Source: Tritrichomonas foetus
Taxonomy: Eukaryota > Parabasalia > Tritrichomonadida > Tritrichomonadidae
NCBI GenBank assembly: GCA_001839685.1
Contig: MLAK01000713.1
Span: 4,592-68,591 of the forward strand
Direction: 5' to 3'
Length of the DNA: 64,000 nt
Shown here: positions 19,200 to 29,767 of the stretch, piece after piece
How positions within the stretch are numbered: the stretch's first letter is position 1
How the letters are laid out: each line of letters opens with the position of its first letter
The notes under the pieces: generated by a model
What the model saw: the letters and a program-made list of their open reading frames with translations, nothing else
Databases searched by the model: none
What the model was told of the DNA's origin: nothing
Translations under genes and position numbers: made by a program

Positions 19200-19529
19200 C
19201 TATGAAATGAATTAAATACTAAACGTATGGATAAAAAAATTTTGAATGAGTTAGTTGAAATTTAATTAAACGTACACAATTCAAATTATTCAGATTGAAA
19301 AGACTTTCACTGAAAAAGTGTAAAAATAAAATGAACGCATGTATCAAATTTATTTAATGTAATAATGAAGATATCTTCAATCTAAATCTTGACAATGTCA
19401 CATATGGTTTTTTAAGATGAGATTATTAAACTTTTTTTCATTTAGTTCATTAATATCAACGTATTTATATCACATATCACCAACGAAAGAAAGAAGGAAA
19501 AATATGTACGTTTAAAAAAAATCGCCAAG
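19200..19529. promoter_or_regulatory. Divergent promoter between PLK and SFI1-like genes
   Basis: 330 bases shared by two divergently read genes. It contains TAAACGT at 19220-19226 (ACGTTTA toward PLK), another AAACGTAC at about 19268-19275, and TACGTTTAA at 19507-19515, 15 bases before the SFI1-like ATG. Each gene thus has an ACGTTTA copy in its own reading direction. No other gene is seen here. Confidence 0.5.
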
Positions 19530-21407
19530 ATGGAAAATGAAGATATTACACAGATGGTGAATAGACTTGTTAAGAAAACAGAAGAAACAATCAGTATAGA
19601 AATGGAGGAAACAGACTCGCGTGATCAAGCAAGACGTCTTTTGACAAACTGGGCCAATCAGACAGAATCATTTCGACCTTCTTCAAAGAAAAATACGCAA
19701 AAAAAGCCGAAAACTGTTCAATATCGAAAGCTCGATGCTCCAATGATGGTCGCAAAAAAAGAAACACATCGTCCATCTGTTGATCCAACTTTAATTATGG
19801 AAGCGCGCCTAGCTCATGTCAAAGAAATGAAAGCAAAACGACTCGAAAGACAAGCAAAGAAAAATGCTAATTCAACAGCATCACAAAGTCAAGCATCATC
19901 TGTATATAGTGTTGATATTCCCGATATTGAGTCAGAAATTCAATCACACAGAAATCGAGTTGCAGAAAGAATGAAAGAAAAACAAAAAGAAATTGATGGC
20001 AGAATTCGAAGGATGCAGAAAATTAAAGTTATTGAAGAAAATGTTGCTCAGGTGATTGCTTTAGAAAATGAAGAACGAATAAGAGTTGAAAAAATTGAAC
20101 AACAATATGAAGATGCTCTTCAAATGAAACTTCAATTATTAGATAAAAATCAACAATTGAGGAAGACACGCAAATTTTTCACACTTTGGACTTCTGAGTG
20201 CAATTTTCACTCTGATACATATAAAAAAGCAGCTGTTTTAAGTAATTTTCGTTGTAAGTCAGCCATGCTTTCGGTCTGGAAGTCCAGGCTAAGGAAAAAG
20301 ATTCAAGAAAGAGAAGTTAATAAACTCGAGAGACTATTAAGAAGAAATAAGCAACTTGAAGCAACATCAGAAAAAATGTATATCGAAAATACACTGAGAA
20401 AATCTTTAACAAAGTGGAGAATTAAATATAAAGCATCTATCGAATATAAAATTATAGAAGAACAACATAAAAAACGAAGAGATCTTATTTTGAAGAAAAT
20501 TAATTTTGTTGAAGAGAATGAAAATGAAATAGGAGAGCCTCAACAAATCGAAGAACCACAAAAGCCCATCAAAAAGTCTTTGAAAATGCCGAAAACCAAA
20601 ATTAAACAAATTAAACCTAATTCTAGAATGGAAGCTATGGCAAAAAGAATGGAAGAACAAAGATTGAAGAACTTAAAGAAGGCACAAAAAGAAGCAGAAG
20701 AGATATCAAATAAAGAAGAAGAAGAATTAAAACAACAAATGGAAATGCAGAGGAAAAAGAAACAAGAGCACAGACAATTCTTAGAGAAAGAAAAGATTAA
20801 GAGAGAAGAAATTAAGAAGAAACAAATGGAATTCGAAAGAGAGGCCCAGAGAAGGAAATATTGTGAAAAAGCTTCTCAAGAATTTCGATTGAAATGGCTG
20901 AAGTTGAATCAATTAAGACAATGGAGGAAGATATTGGTTATGAGAGAAGATTTCGAGAAGATAGCTGAAAAGAATTATCACAATCATCTCTTAAAAGTTG
21001 CAATTAATTCCATGATTTTATTCTCTCATAAACAAAGAAATATCAGGAATCACAAAGCAGAAATAATGTTTAATCAGTATATTCAAAGAATATTCTTGAT
21101 GAAATGGAACCTAAGATTCAATAATATTCAAGAAATATCGGCTCGTGTAGAAGCAGTATCTAATAAATGGAGAGTAAGAAAAGCATTAAGAAAGTTATTT
21201 GAAGAGAAAAAGAAGAAGAGGAAAGGCAAATATATGCTTGCATCACAGCATGCCAATAGATATATTCTCAGAAAATTCTTTAATGCATGGCCAATTGGGT
21301 GTGAAATCATTCGAGAGGAAGAAGAAAGAGAGAATAACAGACAAGATTTAATGTCAAAAGCACTGAAATTCCTGGAAGAGTTAAGTTCAGATAGTATCAG
21401 CGAATAA
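19530..21407 (+). CDS. SFI1/CCDC191-like coiled-coil protein
   Basis: 625 residues, basic and coiled coil. The protein contains repeated Trp-centred helical units like SFI1-type centrin-binding repeats: FFTLWTSECNF (about 217), SAMLSVWKSRLRKK (about 248), RKSLTKWRIKYK (about 290), RQWRKILVMRE, RIFLMKWNLRFN (about 520), VSNKWRVRKALRK and ILRKFFNAWPIG. Such proteins usually sit at centrosomes or basal bodies and bind centrin. The N-terminal 200 residues and 370-450 are plain charged coil. It is divergent from a Polo kinase with a shared promoter, which suits a mitotic or basal-body role. The exact family is inferred from the repeat style. Confidence 0.72.
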   Translation: MENEDITQMVNRLVKKTEETISIEMEETDSRDQARRLLTNWANQTESFRPSSKKNTQKKPKTVQYRKLDAPMMVAKKETHRPSVDPTLIMEARLAHVKEMKAKRLERQAKKNANSTASQSQASSVYSVDIPDIESEIQSHRNRVAERMKEKQKEIDGRIRRMQKIKVIEENVAQVIALENEERIRVEKIEQQYEDALQMKLQLLDKNQQLRKTRKFFTLWTSECNFHSDTYKKAAVLSNFRCKSAMLSVWKSRLRKKIQEREVNKLERLLRRNKQLEATSEKMYIENTLRKSLTKWRIKYKASIEYKIIEEQHKKRRDLILKKINFVEENENEIGEPQQIEEPQKPIKKSLKMPKTKIKQIKPNSRMEAMAKRMEEQRLKNLKKAQKEAEEISNKEEEELKQQMEMQRKKKQEHRQFLEKEKIKREEIKKKQMEFEREAQRRKYCEKASQEFRLKWLKLNQLRQWRKILVMREDFEKIAEKNYHNHLLKVAINSMILFSHKQRNIRNHKAEIMFNQYIQRIFLMKWNLRFNNIQEISARVEAVSNKWRVRKALRKLFEEKKKKRKGKYMLASQHANRYILRKFFNAWPIGCEIIREEEERENNRQDLMSKALKFLEELSSDSISE

Positions 21408-21686
21408 TGTTATTAAATGTAAATATCTTATCTTCAAATCTTCATTTTATTTTCGTTTATAATATCTATTTGTCATCAATATAAGTATTATCCGAGAAAT
21501 TCTAATCATGTGTAAAAATGAACGAGAGATTGCATGAAAATATATCCAAATAAAACCATAAAAGACAATTTGACGAATAAAAACAATATTTAATAACAAA
21601 ACACAACTAATATAATGATTGAAAAAACTCGCGTATATTATTATTACATATATTTGGAATCATGATTTGGCTTAATTTGAACCATT

Positions 21687-24600
21687 TTAAACTAATGAAG
21701 CCAATGCTCTTAAAGGCTTTTTATTATTTTTGTGAGAATGTGGAATCTCATCTTTTCTTGATCTCCTTTTATTCTTTGAAGGAGATTCATCAACAACAGA
21801 TGGAGCTGCTTGTCCGATTCTGATTGGTGTACACCCTGCAAGCTGTTGCATCCTCCTTGTTGCAATAAAAATTGAAAGAACAACTCCCCATGATGGATTA
21901 ATAATGCTTCGTTCAGTCAAGATTGACTTATTGAATTTGATATAAGCTTTTTTCTCTTCACGAAGTGTGTTGACCCTGAATATCAAAGTTCTTTGAGCAA
22001 CCGAAGCCAGAATTGATTCTTCAAGTGAAAGTCGAAGTTGATCTGGAGAATACGTGGCACAATGAGAATCATTAACAATACCATTGATCCTCCTCGCCCA
22101 AACTTCCCATTGATTAGCACAAGCAACTTGACTTTGAAGGTTTGCAGTTTCATTTACAGTTTTAGCTAATTTCTCATTCAATATTTTCTTTGATTTTTCA
22201 AGTTCATTAATTTTGGAATTTGCATCATTCAATTTCTTGATCATTGTAGTTAGTGATTCGGATAATGAAGCATTTTCAGTTAATCCTAGAATCTCTTGAG
22301 CACCAGTAACATCATTCACTATAGTGCAGTATTGATCTCTTGATTTCTTAAGGTCATCAATAATTTGGCAAAGGGATTTCACAACAATAACAGGAGAATT
22401 AAACTTACTATTATTGAGATCCAAATATTTAGCAGAAACTTCGCAAATTTGTTGAATTAATTGAACTTGTTTACTTTGGTCTTCTTTGAGTTGATTCTGT
22501 AAATCAGATTGTAATGAAGTAATTTTTGCTGAAAGTTGAGATTGAAGTGTTCGTTTTTCATTCTCGAATTTTTCTTCGGCTGCTTTTAATTTGAGTTCAA
22601 GTGACTTCTTGGATATGTTCGCTGAATCCAATTCTGATTTCATTTTTTCATAATCAGATAAAGCTTGATTGGCATCAGAAGTTAATTTTTCATTTTCAAT
22701 TCGTAGTGTTTTAGCTTCAAGAGAAAGTTGTTCATACTGACCTCTGAACTTTTGAGTTTGGTTTTGAACTTCCATGATTGTTCGCTTAAAACTCCGTTTA
22801 TCAGCTGCTATTTTATTCTGTAAAATTTGTTTCTCTTTTAACAAAAGGGTCATTGTTTCTCTATCTTTGCTAGAACTTTCAAAACTTTGTTCAAAACTGG
22901 AAAACCTGGAATTGCATGTATTTTGAAGAACTTCGATTTGTTTATGATGTTCATCTTTTAATTGACCAACCATTTTTCGAAGTTCGTCACATACAGTTTC
23001 AATTTCATGAAGTCTATTTTTCATTGTTTCAATTTTATTGGTGGAGTCAATTTTCAATAGATTATATTTCTTTTCGATCTCTTCTTTCATACTAACTGAT
23101 TTTTCTAATTCAACTTTTTGTGAAGTAATAATCTTTTTTAAGGTTTTAGATGTTTTATTTTTCTTTTCAATTTTTTGTCTATAACATTTTTTCATTTCTT
23201 CAGCTTTTATCAAAATTGCTTCGATTTCTCGTGATTTGACAGAATATTTCTCTTTCAATTTTTTGAATTCAGTACAAAAACTAACAACAGTTGATGAAAG
23301 ACTTTGTTTCGATGTTGATGATGATGACTTATGACTATTTGAGGAGGCAGCTGACGTTGATGACAAATTTAATGATTCGTTTTCATCTGTATCACTTTCC
23401 AAGAAATGAATTAACTTTTTCTTTATTTTATTTTCTCTATGCTGTAATTTTTTGAGAACTTTATTTGCTTCATCAAGCATAATCTTGTTTGACTCGTCAT
23501 CTTTTAGCTGTAGTTGCAATTTCTGGTTTTGGTGTGATGCATAAACCAACTGAGATTGAAGATCAACAATATGATTCTGTAAAATTTCATTCATAATTGA
23601 AATCGCAAAGAACAAATCAGCCAATATTCGTTTATTATCACCTTCACCATCATCATTATTATTGTCGTAAATTGGAGAAATGAAGGAAATTATATATTTC
23701 ATTTTCTTTTCGAATTCATTAGTTCGCATTATAGTAAATATTCGTTGTGCATCAGTACATTCAAAATCCTTAGAAAGTGTTTCAATTTGATCTTTAGAAT
23801 AAAATCCAATTGTATCATCGATGTATTTTTGAACAACGACACAATGTCTAATTAATTCGCTTTGTGCTGTCTTATCAATAGTTAATGATTTTCCTTGTGA
23901 AGGACGATAAAATACAACTTTTTGTAAATCATTACTATGTGAAAGTTTTTGTAAAAAGCGAAGTTCACCTTCTAAAACTTGTAAAGTTTGTCTGTTTTGA
24001 TTCTTCAATTCACGAATTTCATCATTTCCATCAAAATCTTTTTCTTCTTTTGGATTTCGATGATTTTTAGAGTTTTCATCTTTCTGTAAAGAATTTTCAA
24101 GAATTTGATTACATAACAAATTCACAATCTTTAAAATTTTCACACTTGAAGAAACACCCGAATTATCATCTTTGATTTGATTTGCTTCATTACAACCAAT
24201 CCTTACTGAGGCTTTGCAAACTTTAAATAAAAGATCTTCGATTTCTGTATTATCTTTGGGTTTAATGAGTTCATTATTTATTTTCTTATCATTGGAATTC
24301 TCCTCATGAAATTGATTTGTTTTGTCGCTGGAATTTATTCTTTCGAATTTTGATTTTTCTGAGTTTAAATGTTCAATGATTTGATCGTATTGTTGATGAA
24401 TGGTTTCGTGAACTTGGAGCACCTTAAGGAGTTGCTCACGTTGTTGAGTCAGTTTGGTTACTTCACTTGAGTTATCAAGAAGTTTTTCAAAGTCATCAAG
24501 CACTTTTTGAAGATTACTTTTGGTATTATTCAAATTTTCAATTTGTTCATTTTGATATGAAACTTGTGATTGGAGTTTTTCATTTAAATGTTCGATAGAA

Positions 24601-26684
24601 GCAACTTTTTCTTCTGAGTTCATTGCAGCGAATTTTAATTGTTCATTTTCTGTTTCAAGCTCAGCAATTTTCCTTTTTAAGACATCCAATTCTGAAATTA
24701 ATCTGCGATTATTGAATTCTAATTCTTCATTTTCCCTTTCTATACTTGATCCTCTTGAATGATTATAATTTTTATTGAAAGATTGAACTGATCTCGAATT
24801 TTCTCCTGTGTCAAAAAATTCTTCATTATTGGCATCATCATATTCATTTTGAAATGATTGAGATTTCGATCGTGTTTCAGAAGCAGATCTCCGTGAAAGT
24901 GAGCTTGAAGTTCTTTTTGAAATATGTGGTGGGATGTAAGAACTTGACAATTCATCTCTTTGAGAAATTTTCATAAAAGACTCTGTGTGATCTGATCGAG
25001 AACTTTTAGAATAAGGAGTGCTTGTCATTGAATTTATTACTCGATTTGGTGTTGAAGTAGTTGATTGTGATTGTTTATTAGATTTCGATGTCCTTGAAGA
25101 ATTTGTATTTGAATTTGAGTTTGAATTTGTAGAATTCGTGAAAAAATTTTTGTGATTATTTCTATTTGATGATGAAGAACTCCTTTTGGAAGGTGTCGTG
25201 AGCGAACTTGAGGAAATATTTGGTGTATTTTTGTTCTCCATTTCAAATGAATCGGAAAAATTATCACTCAAATTATTAAATTGATCATTTCTATTTAATT
25301 TCTTATTTGTTGAATTACTTTTTGAAGAATTAGTTGAAGAAAGTTTACTATTTCTGTTACTTATTTGCGAAGAATAAGACAAATTTCCTACTTCTTCTTC
25401 CTCGTCATTTTCTGTCAAAACATTTTCTTTTTCAAATTGATGTTTTTTATATGATGTGTAATCAACACTTTTTGATCTGGAATTTCGTGAATAACTGTTT
25501 CTTTGTGAACCATTAGAATAATTACTCTCTGCATGTTTATTTATTGGATCATTTATTTGATTATTTATTAGTTCATTTATTAGATTACTTCTGCTATTGT
25601 TGGATGATTGGGTGTGGTTGCTGCTTTGGCTGTTGGATTTGTTTGAAATTAATGTTTCATTGTAGTTTCTTTTGCTAGAAATGCTGGAATTCATTTTATC
25701 ATTATCCTTGGGTTGATTTCCTAATTTTGAATTTTGACTATATCTGCTTGACTTTGAGTGAGAAAAGCTGCTATTTAAATTATTTTCCTCATTTTGGAAA
25801 GAATTTTCATTAGAATGATTTGAAAATCGGCTATTTTGCGAATTTGTAAAGTCGTCTAAATCTTCTGCTCTTGATGAAACAGTAGATGACATTCTTTCAG
25901 ATTGCCTTCTTCCATTTTGTAATGAAGAATGAGGTCTTGAAATTTTTGGTTTTACATTATTATTATCGGAAAAAATATTGTCTTCTTTGTTGAACGATTT
26001 TTGTGGATGAGATTTGGAGTCACTGTGCGTAAAAGAATCAGAGCTTCTTCTCTGTTTACTTGATGACATGTTTCTCTGAGTTTGTTGATTAATGAGATCA
26101 TTAATTTGTTTTTCTCTTTCTCTGATAGATTCATCAGAAAATTCATCATCTATATTTTTGAGAATATCTGGAAAATAATTAATTTTGCCATTTGGCTGAG
26201 AAGAAGAGTCAAATGGATTCAATTGTGATGATTTGTTTTCTTGCATAATTTCTACCATGTCCATCACTTCGTCTAGCGATGTTGTCACAACATTAAACTT
26301 ATCATTGAACTGATTAATAAAATCACCATAATCGACAGGAGATTCTGCGTTTCCGTCTTCAGTAAATTTCATGTTTTGGAATTCTTTTGTAGCATCATCC
26401 AAATTATCAACATCGTGATTTGTCATCTTCGAAATTTTCATTAAGAAAAATTGGAGATCTGGATCAGCGTCATTTTCTGAAGTATGAACGTCATCGTCAT
26501 CTTCTGATAATTCTTGAGGGATTTCAGCATTTGATTCGCTTTGGGATGAAGTTATCGTGATATCGTCAATTAAATCGTTCATATTTTCGACGGGCGTAGA
26601 TGAAGAACTATCATTTTCTGTGAATTCTTTGATTTGCTTCAAAATCGATTCGACACTTTCAGATGATTTTGATTGCCTGCTCAT
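21687..26684 (-). CDS. Giant Ser/Asn-rich coiled-coil protein, 1665 residues
   Basis: The first about 650 residues are disordered and very rich in Ser, Asn, Lys and Asp. Then comes a long coiled coil (about 655-1540, interrupted by a less helical stretch near 850-1010). A conserved-looking C-terminal segment (SLEESILASVAQRTLIFRV, then NPSWGVVLSIFIATRRMQQL) may be a targeting domain. Similar proteins in trichomonads have been labelled viral A-type inclusion-like, a label that reflects coiled coil only. The frame is open from a TTG at 26702, but the first ATG is at 26684, 24 bases from an ACGTTTA motif. A structural or cytoskeletal role is inferred. Confidence 0.75.
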   Translation of the reverse strand: MSRQSKSSESVESILKQIKEFTENDSSSSTPVENMNDLIDDITITSSQSESNAEIPQELSEDDDDVHTSENDADPDLQFFLMKISKMTNHDVDNLDDATKEFQNMKFTEDGNAESPVDYGDFINQFNDKFNVVTTSLDEVMDMVEIMQENKSSQLNPFDSSSQPNGKINYFPDILKNIDDEFSDESIREREKQINDLINQQTQRNMSSSKQRRSSDSFTHSDSKSHPQKSFNKEDNIFSDNNNVKPKISRPHSSLQNGRRQSERMSSTVSSRAEDLDDFTNSQNSRFSNHSNENSFQNEENNLNSSFSHSKSSRYSQNSKLGNQPKDNDKMNSSISSKRNYNETLISNKSNSQSSNHTQSSNNSRSNLINELINNQINDPINKHAESNYSNGSQRNSYSRNSRSKSVDYTSYKKHQFEKENVLTENDEEEEVGNLSYSSQISNRNSKLSSTNSSKSNSTNKKLNRNDQFNNLSDNFSDSFEMENKNTPNISSSSLTTPSKRSSSSSNRNNHKNFFTNSTNSNSNSNTNSSRTSKSNKQSQSTTSTPNRVINSMTSTPYSKSSRSDHTESFMKISQRDELSSSYIPPHISKRTSSSLSRRSASETRSKSQSFQNEYDDANNEEFFDTGENSRSVQSFNKNYNHSRGSSIERENEELEFNNRRLISELDVLKRKIAELETENEQLKFAAMNSEEKVASIEHLNEKLQSQVSYQNEQIENLNNTKSNLQKVLDDFEKLLDNSSEVTKLTQQREQLLKVLQVHETIHQQYDQIIEHLNSEKSKFERINSSDKTNQFHEENSNDKKINNELIKPKDNTEIEDLLFKVCKASVRIGCNEANQIKDDNSGVSSSVKILKIVNLLCNQILENSLQKDENSKNHRNPKEEKDFDGNDEIRELKNQNRQTLQVLEGELRFLQKLSHSNDLQKVVFYRPSQGKSLTIDKTAQSELIRHCVVVQKYIDDTIGFYSKDQIETLSKDFECTDAQRIFTIMRTNEFEKKMKYIISFISPIYDNNNDDGEGDNKRILADLFFAISIMNEILQNHIVDLQSQLVYASHQNQKLQLQLKDDESNKIMLDEANKVLKKLQHRENKIKKKLIHFLESDTDENESLNLSSTSAASSNSHKSSSSTSKQSLSSTVVSFCTEFKKLKEKYSVKSREIEAILIKAEEMKKCYRQKIEKKNKTSKTLKKIITSQKVELEKSVSMKEEIEKKYNLLKIDSTNKIETMKNRLHEIETVCDELRKMVGQLKDEHHKQIEVLQNTCNSRFSSFEQSFESSSKDRETMTLLLKEKQILQNKIAADKRSFKRTIMEVQNQTQKFRGQYEQLSLEAKTLRIENEKLTSDANQALSDYEKMKSELDSANISKKSLELKLKAAEEKFENEKRTLQSQLSAKITSLQSDLQNQLKEDQSKQVQLIQQICEVSAKYLDLNNSKFNSPVIVVKSLCQIIDDLKKSRDQYCTIVNDVTGAQEILGLTENASLSESLTTMIKKLNDANSKINELEKSKKILNEKLAKTVNETANLQSQVACANQWEVWARRINGIVNDSHCATYSPDQLRLSLEESILASVAQRTLIFRVNTLREEKKAYIKFNKSILTERSIINPSWGVVLSIFIATRRMQQLAGCTPIRIGQAAPSVVDESPSKNKRRSRKDEIPHSHKNNKKPLRALASLV

Positions 26685-26707
26685 CAAAGATTTGGGAATC
26701 AAGTTAG

Positions 26708-26714
26708 TAAACGT
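26708..26714 (-). promoter_or_regulatory. ACGTTTA motif upstream of giant coiled-coil gene
   Basis: TAAACGT on the plus strand; it lies between the upstream TTG and further DNA, which supports the ATG at 26684 as start. Confidence 0.45.
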
Positions 26715-26948
26715 CCTTTTTCAGAAAAAGTTTCCGATCAAAATCATAAATCACTGATGCCAGTTTTCAATTACAATTCCTGGAAATCACAACAACATGA
26801 AAATTATAAACATCCTTTCGTTCTTGTAATACTCTCATTATAAATTTACAAAAATAATTGATTAATAATCATGAAATAGTCTAATCATTTTTATATAAAA
26901 AATACAGTAACAAAATAATATAGTTAAATGCAATACTAATAACATATG

Positions 26949-28079
26949 TTATGAGTCTGGCGTGATTGTGTATACATTTCCATTTTTTGTGAGAATGTAA
27001 AAAATGGAATTTTGATGAACAATTGAGAGTGGTGGAGAATCAAGGACATCTATGGTCTTTGGAAAGAGCAAGGACTCAAGAAAAATAAACCTTAGTTCAT
27101 TGGACTGACGCGAACCAAGTAAAATCATTTCGGGTGGCTTCAAACAACAAATTGGTGCAGCACCAACGGGAACTGCATTAAATGTTTTTGCACGTCTTCG
27201 GCCTTCCCAAGTAAGTAGTTCATTTGAAATTGTGATGTATCGGTCAGGTCCTTGTGAAAAAAGGTAAAGAATTGTTGGACAAAGCGAAAATTTGTCAGAA
27301 TGCTTAGAAAAGAGTTGATTATGTGTTGAAACCATTCCTGTCCTATCTGCAACAATCCAATCTGTTCCATCGTCAGTAATTGACGAAATTGGAAGTCGGT
27401 GAAGTGGAACGATAATTAAACGCTCAAACGTTGTTGCGTTCCAGAGAACCACGACGCCATCATTACATCCCGATGCGAAATAATCACCGAATTGATGAAA
27501 AGCAGTAATTGCAGACTGGTGATATTTCATTTCATGAGGAACTTCAAGATTTTCAAATTCAAATGCAATGATCATTCCATTATTGAACCCAACAAAAAGA
27601 TGATCTTGTGCATGCATGCAGGTGATTTTACCAAAGTTAGTTAACGGATCATAATTTGATCTTGTTGTTGATGATATTTGATTATATCCAGGGATTTGAT
27701 AAACGCGGATATCTCCTGAGGCAATACCAAGGGCAATGTAATTCTGCGAGCATGCCATACAAATGGCTCGATTGGAAGTGATGACTTTTGTACTCTTTAT
27801 ATTGAATGCATACATTGCGATTATTTCGAGCCTGTTAATTCGTAATGTGATTTTGTCTAGTTCAGCATTAATACGCGTATGGAAGTCATTGATTTCTTGA
27901 AATAAATGCGAAGAAATCGCTCTGAATTCTTCTTGGGCGATGAAATTTTCTCTCTGAAAATCGGATAATTCTCTGCTGCATTCTTCCTGTAGTTTTCCAA
28001 GTTGATGGAACGATTCTTTCATCATTAAAATATCACTGGCGTCTTTTTGAGTTCGCAACATGGTGCTTAACGCTTCCAT
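26949..28079 (-). CDS. Coiled coil plus beta-propeller (WD40-like) protein
   Basis: 376 residues. Residues 1-90 form a coiled coil (LQEECSRELSDFQRENFIAQ near 32-51). From about 100 to the end are beta-rich repeats resembling degenerate WD40 blades: ITSNRAICMACSQNYIALGIASGD, KITCMHAQDHLFVGFNNG, AITAFHQFGDYFASGCNDGVVVLWNA and SSITDDGTDWIVADRTG. The one clear WD-like ending is VVLWNA; most blades lack the WD dipeptide. The combination recalls TRIM/TRAF-like or scaffold proteins without a RING or B-box. Function unknown. Its upstream region has both promoter motifs. Confidence 0.7.
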   Translation of the reverse strand: MEALSTMLRTQKDASDILMMKESFHQLGKLQEECSRELSDFQRENFIAQEEFRAISSHLFQEINDFHTRINAELDKITLRINRLEIIAMYAFNIKSTKVITSNRAICMACSQNYIALGIASGDIRVYQIPGYNQISSTTRSNYDPLTNFGKITCMHAQDHLFVGFNNGMIIAFEFENLEVPHEMKYHQSAITAFHQFGDYFASGCNDGVVVLWNATTFERLIIVPLHRLPISSITDDGTDWIVADRTGMVSTHNQLFSKHSDKFSLCPTILYLFSQGPDRYITISNELLTWEGRRRAKTFNAVPVGAAPICCLKPPEMILLGSRQSNELRFIFLESLLFPKTIDVLDSPPLSIVHQNSIFYILTKNGNVYTITPDS

Positions 28080-28111
28080 TTTCTCGTTTTTTAATTCTTC
28101 TTATTTTTTAG

Positions 28112-28158
28112 TTAACGTGCATAAGGCCAATTATTGAATTAATAGGTCAAGATGACCA
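28112..28158 (-). promoter_or_regulatory. Combined ACGTTAA and GGCCAA/TGACC elements
   Basis: Toward the propeller gene: TGGTCATCTTGACCTATT (28158-28141), AATAATTGGCC (to about 28124), then ACGTTAAC (28118-28111), 33 bases from the ATG. It is the clearest case with both motif classes. Confidence 0.45.
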
Positions 28159-28339
28159 ATATTTTGTAAATCTATCTCTGAAGTGAGTTTAATATAAAAA
28201 GACCCAAGTTTGTTAATGAGAAATAAATTATTGTTAAAAAGTAAATAATAAAATTAACGTTATCTAAAATCACAAATTTTCATGAGTGAATTATTTTTAT
28301 TTTTTTGGAGAAAATAATATGAAGTATTATGAATCATTT

Positions 28340-29185
28340 TTATTCATCGTCTGAATACTCAAAGTAAACTTGATTTTTTTTCATCAACACTTCTGATGTA
28401 ATCAGCCAAGTTTCTTGAAGATTTCTTAAAATTGTTGTTTTGAGTAGAGATTCAGCTGATGGCCTCATTGAAGGATTGATTTCTAGCATAGAAATCAATA
28501 ATTTTTTCATGTCGTCACTCCATTTTGGTTTATTTTGTTGAATCCATTCTTTGATGTTTTCAAATCCAGTTAATTTCAATGGAACTCCGGTAAGCATCTC
28601 AAAAGCAGTGATTCCAAGTGCCCATATATCAATTGATGAATCAACTGGTCTTCCAGATAACATTTCTGGAGCCATGTACAAAGGTGAGCCGTCTTTTTCT
28701 CCAGTTTTTTGAATTGAAATTGAATCTTGATTATGAATAATTCCAAAGTCCGCTAATTTAACATCACCTGTTTTTGAAAACAGAATATTTTGAGGCTTTA
28801 CATCAGAATGTATCATTTTCAAGGAATGTATATATTTCAATGCTCGAGATACATCTCGAATAATACAAAGAACAAGACTTTCTTTCATTATTGATTTGTA
28901 CTTCGCTATATTTCCATATGGACAATATTCGATTGAAAGATACAATTTGTTACCAACAACAAAGGAGTCATTGAATGACACAATATTTTCATGTTTGTTG
29001 TTGAGTAAAAATGTAAATTCTCGCATTGTTTGTTTCGTGGGGACAAAATTTTCGACCGTTTTAATTGCAACAATTTCTTTCCGTTCATTATCGTATGCTT
29101 TTTCAACTTGACCAAAGCCACCTGATCCGATTTCAAATATTGTTTTAATTCTTTTTCGTAGCATGTCATTCGTTAACTGTTTCAT
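28340..29185 (-). CDS. Small Ser/Thr protein kinase with HSD catalytic loop
   Basis: 281 residues, almost only kinase domain. Glycine loop GSGGFGQVEKA (20-30), Lys42 in VAIK, catalytic loop HSDVKPQN (126-133; Arg of HRD replaced by Ser, Asp128 kept), DFG (146-148), and SPLYMAPEM as the APE segment. It is therefore probably active. The loop lacking Arg suggests activation not dependent on phosphorylation, as in other non-RD kinases. Subfamily is unclear; STE/NEK-like features (SIEYCPYGNIAKY) are present. A second in-frame ATG at 29164 would remove seven residues. No clear ACGTTWA motif lies upstream. Confidence 0.88.
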   Translation of the reverse strand: MKQLTNDMLRKRIKTIFEIGSGGFGQVEKAYDNERKEIVAIKTVENFVPTKQTMREFTFLLNNKHENIVSFNDSFVVGNKLYLSIEYCPYGNIAKYKSIMKESLVLCIIRDVSRALKYIHSLKMIHSDVKPQNILFSKTGDVKLADFGIIHNQDSISIQKTGEKDGSPLYMAPEMLSGRPVDSSIDIWALGITAFEMLTGVPLKLTGFENIKEWIQQNKPKWSDDMKKLLISMLEINPSMRPSAESLLKTTILRNLQETWLITSEVLMKKNQVYFEYSDDE

Positions 29186-29548
29186 GCCAATATATTAAAA
29201 AAAAGTGAACTGATATCATTCAAATTTGATGCATGAATCATTTTTGTGAGAATAATTGGTCGAACATGAGATAACATTCTGATCTCAACATTTTACCTCA
29301 TTTTCGATTATTTTTCCTATATTAACTATTAATGATGAAATTATGAACAGTTTTTTCTGCAGTAAATAATTTTCTTGTGTGGATTATTCCTGGAAAACCA
29401 TGATTGAAAGTTGGCTGCTTTAAAACACTATTATGAGAGTTGTACACTCACTTGCACATTGCAGGAATATTAGAAATATGGATTTTTATTGCCATATGAT
29501 TAATTGTACTTTCTAAAAAAGTTCATTTAATAAACAGGTAATAAATAC

Positions 29549-29664
29549 CATACCATAACATACCAGTATTAATTTTATCATAGGCTTTATTTTTAACATA
29601 TGTTTTAATTTTATCATATGCTTTAGCTTAACATTAATTGTAATTTTAGCATATGTTATGGTAT
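29549..29664. repeat. 14-bp inverted repeat with 88-bp spacer
   Basis: CATACCATAACATA at 29549-29562 is exactly complementary to TATGTTATGGTATG at 29651-29664. The spacer holds related CATATG/AACATATG words in several copies. Confidence 0.6.
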
Positions 29665-29753
29665 GTTAACAATATCAAAGCATTATGACCGACAGTTAAG
29701 CTAAAAATTCACATTCATCATTAGAATTGAACAAACTTGGTAGTTAAATATCT

Positions 29754-29767
29754 TTTTCAAGTTTGGT
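29754..29767 (+). repeat. Third copy of the TTTTCAAGTTTGGT 14-mer
   Basis: Identical to the arms of the possible MITE at 2327-2494. A related AACAAACTTGG lies about 25 bases upstream. Confidence 0.5.
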
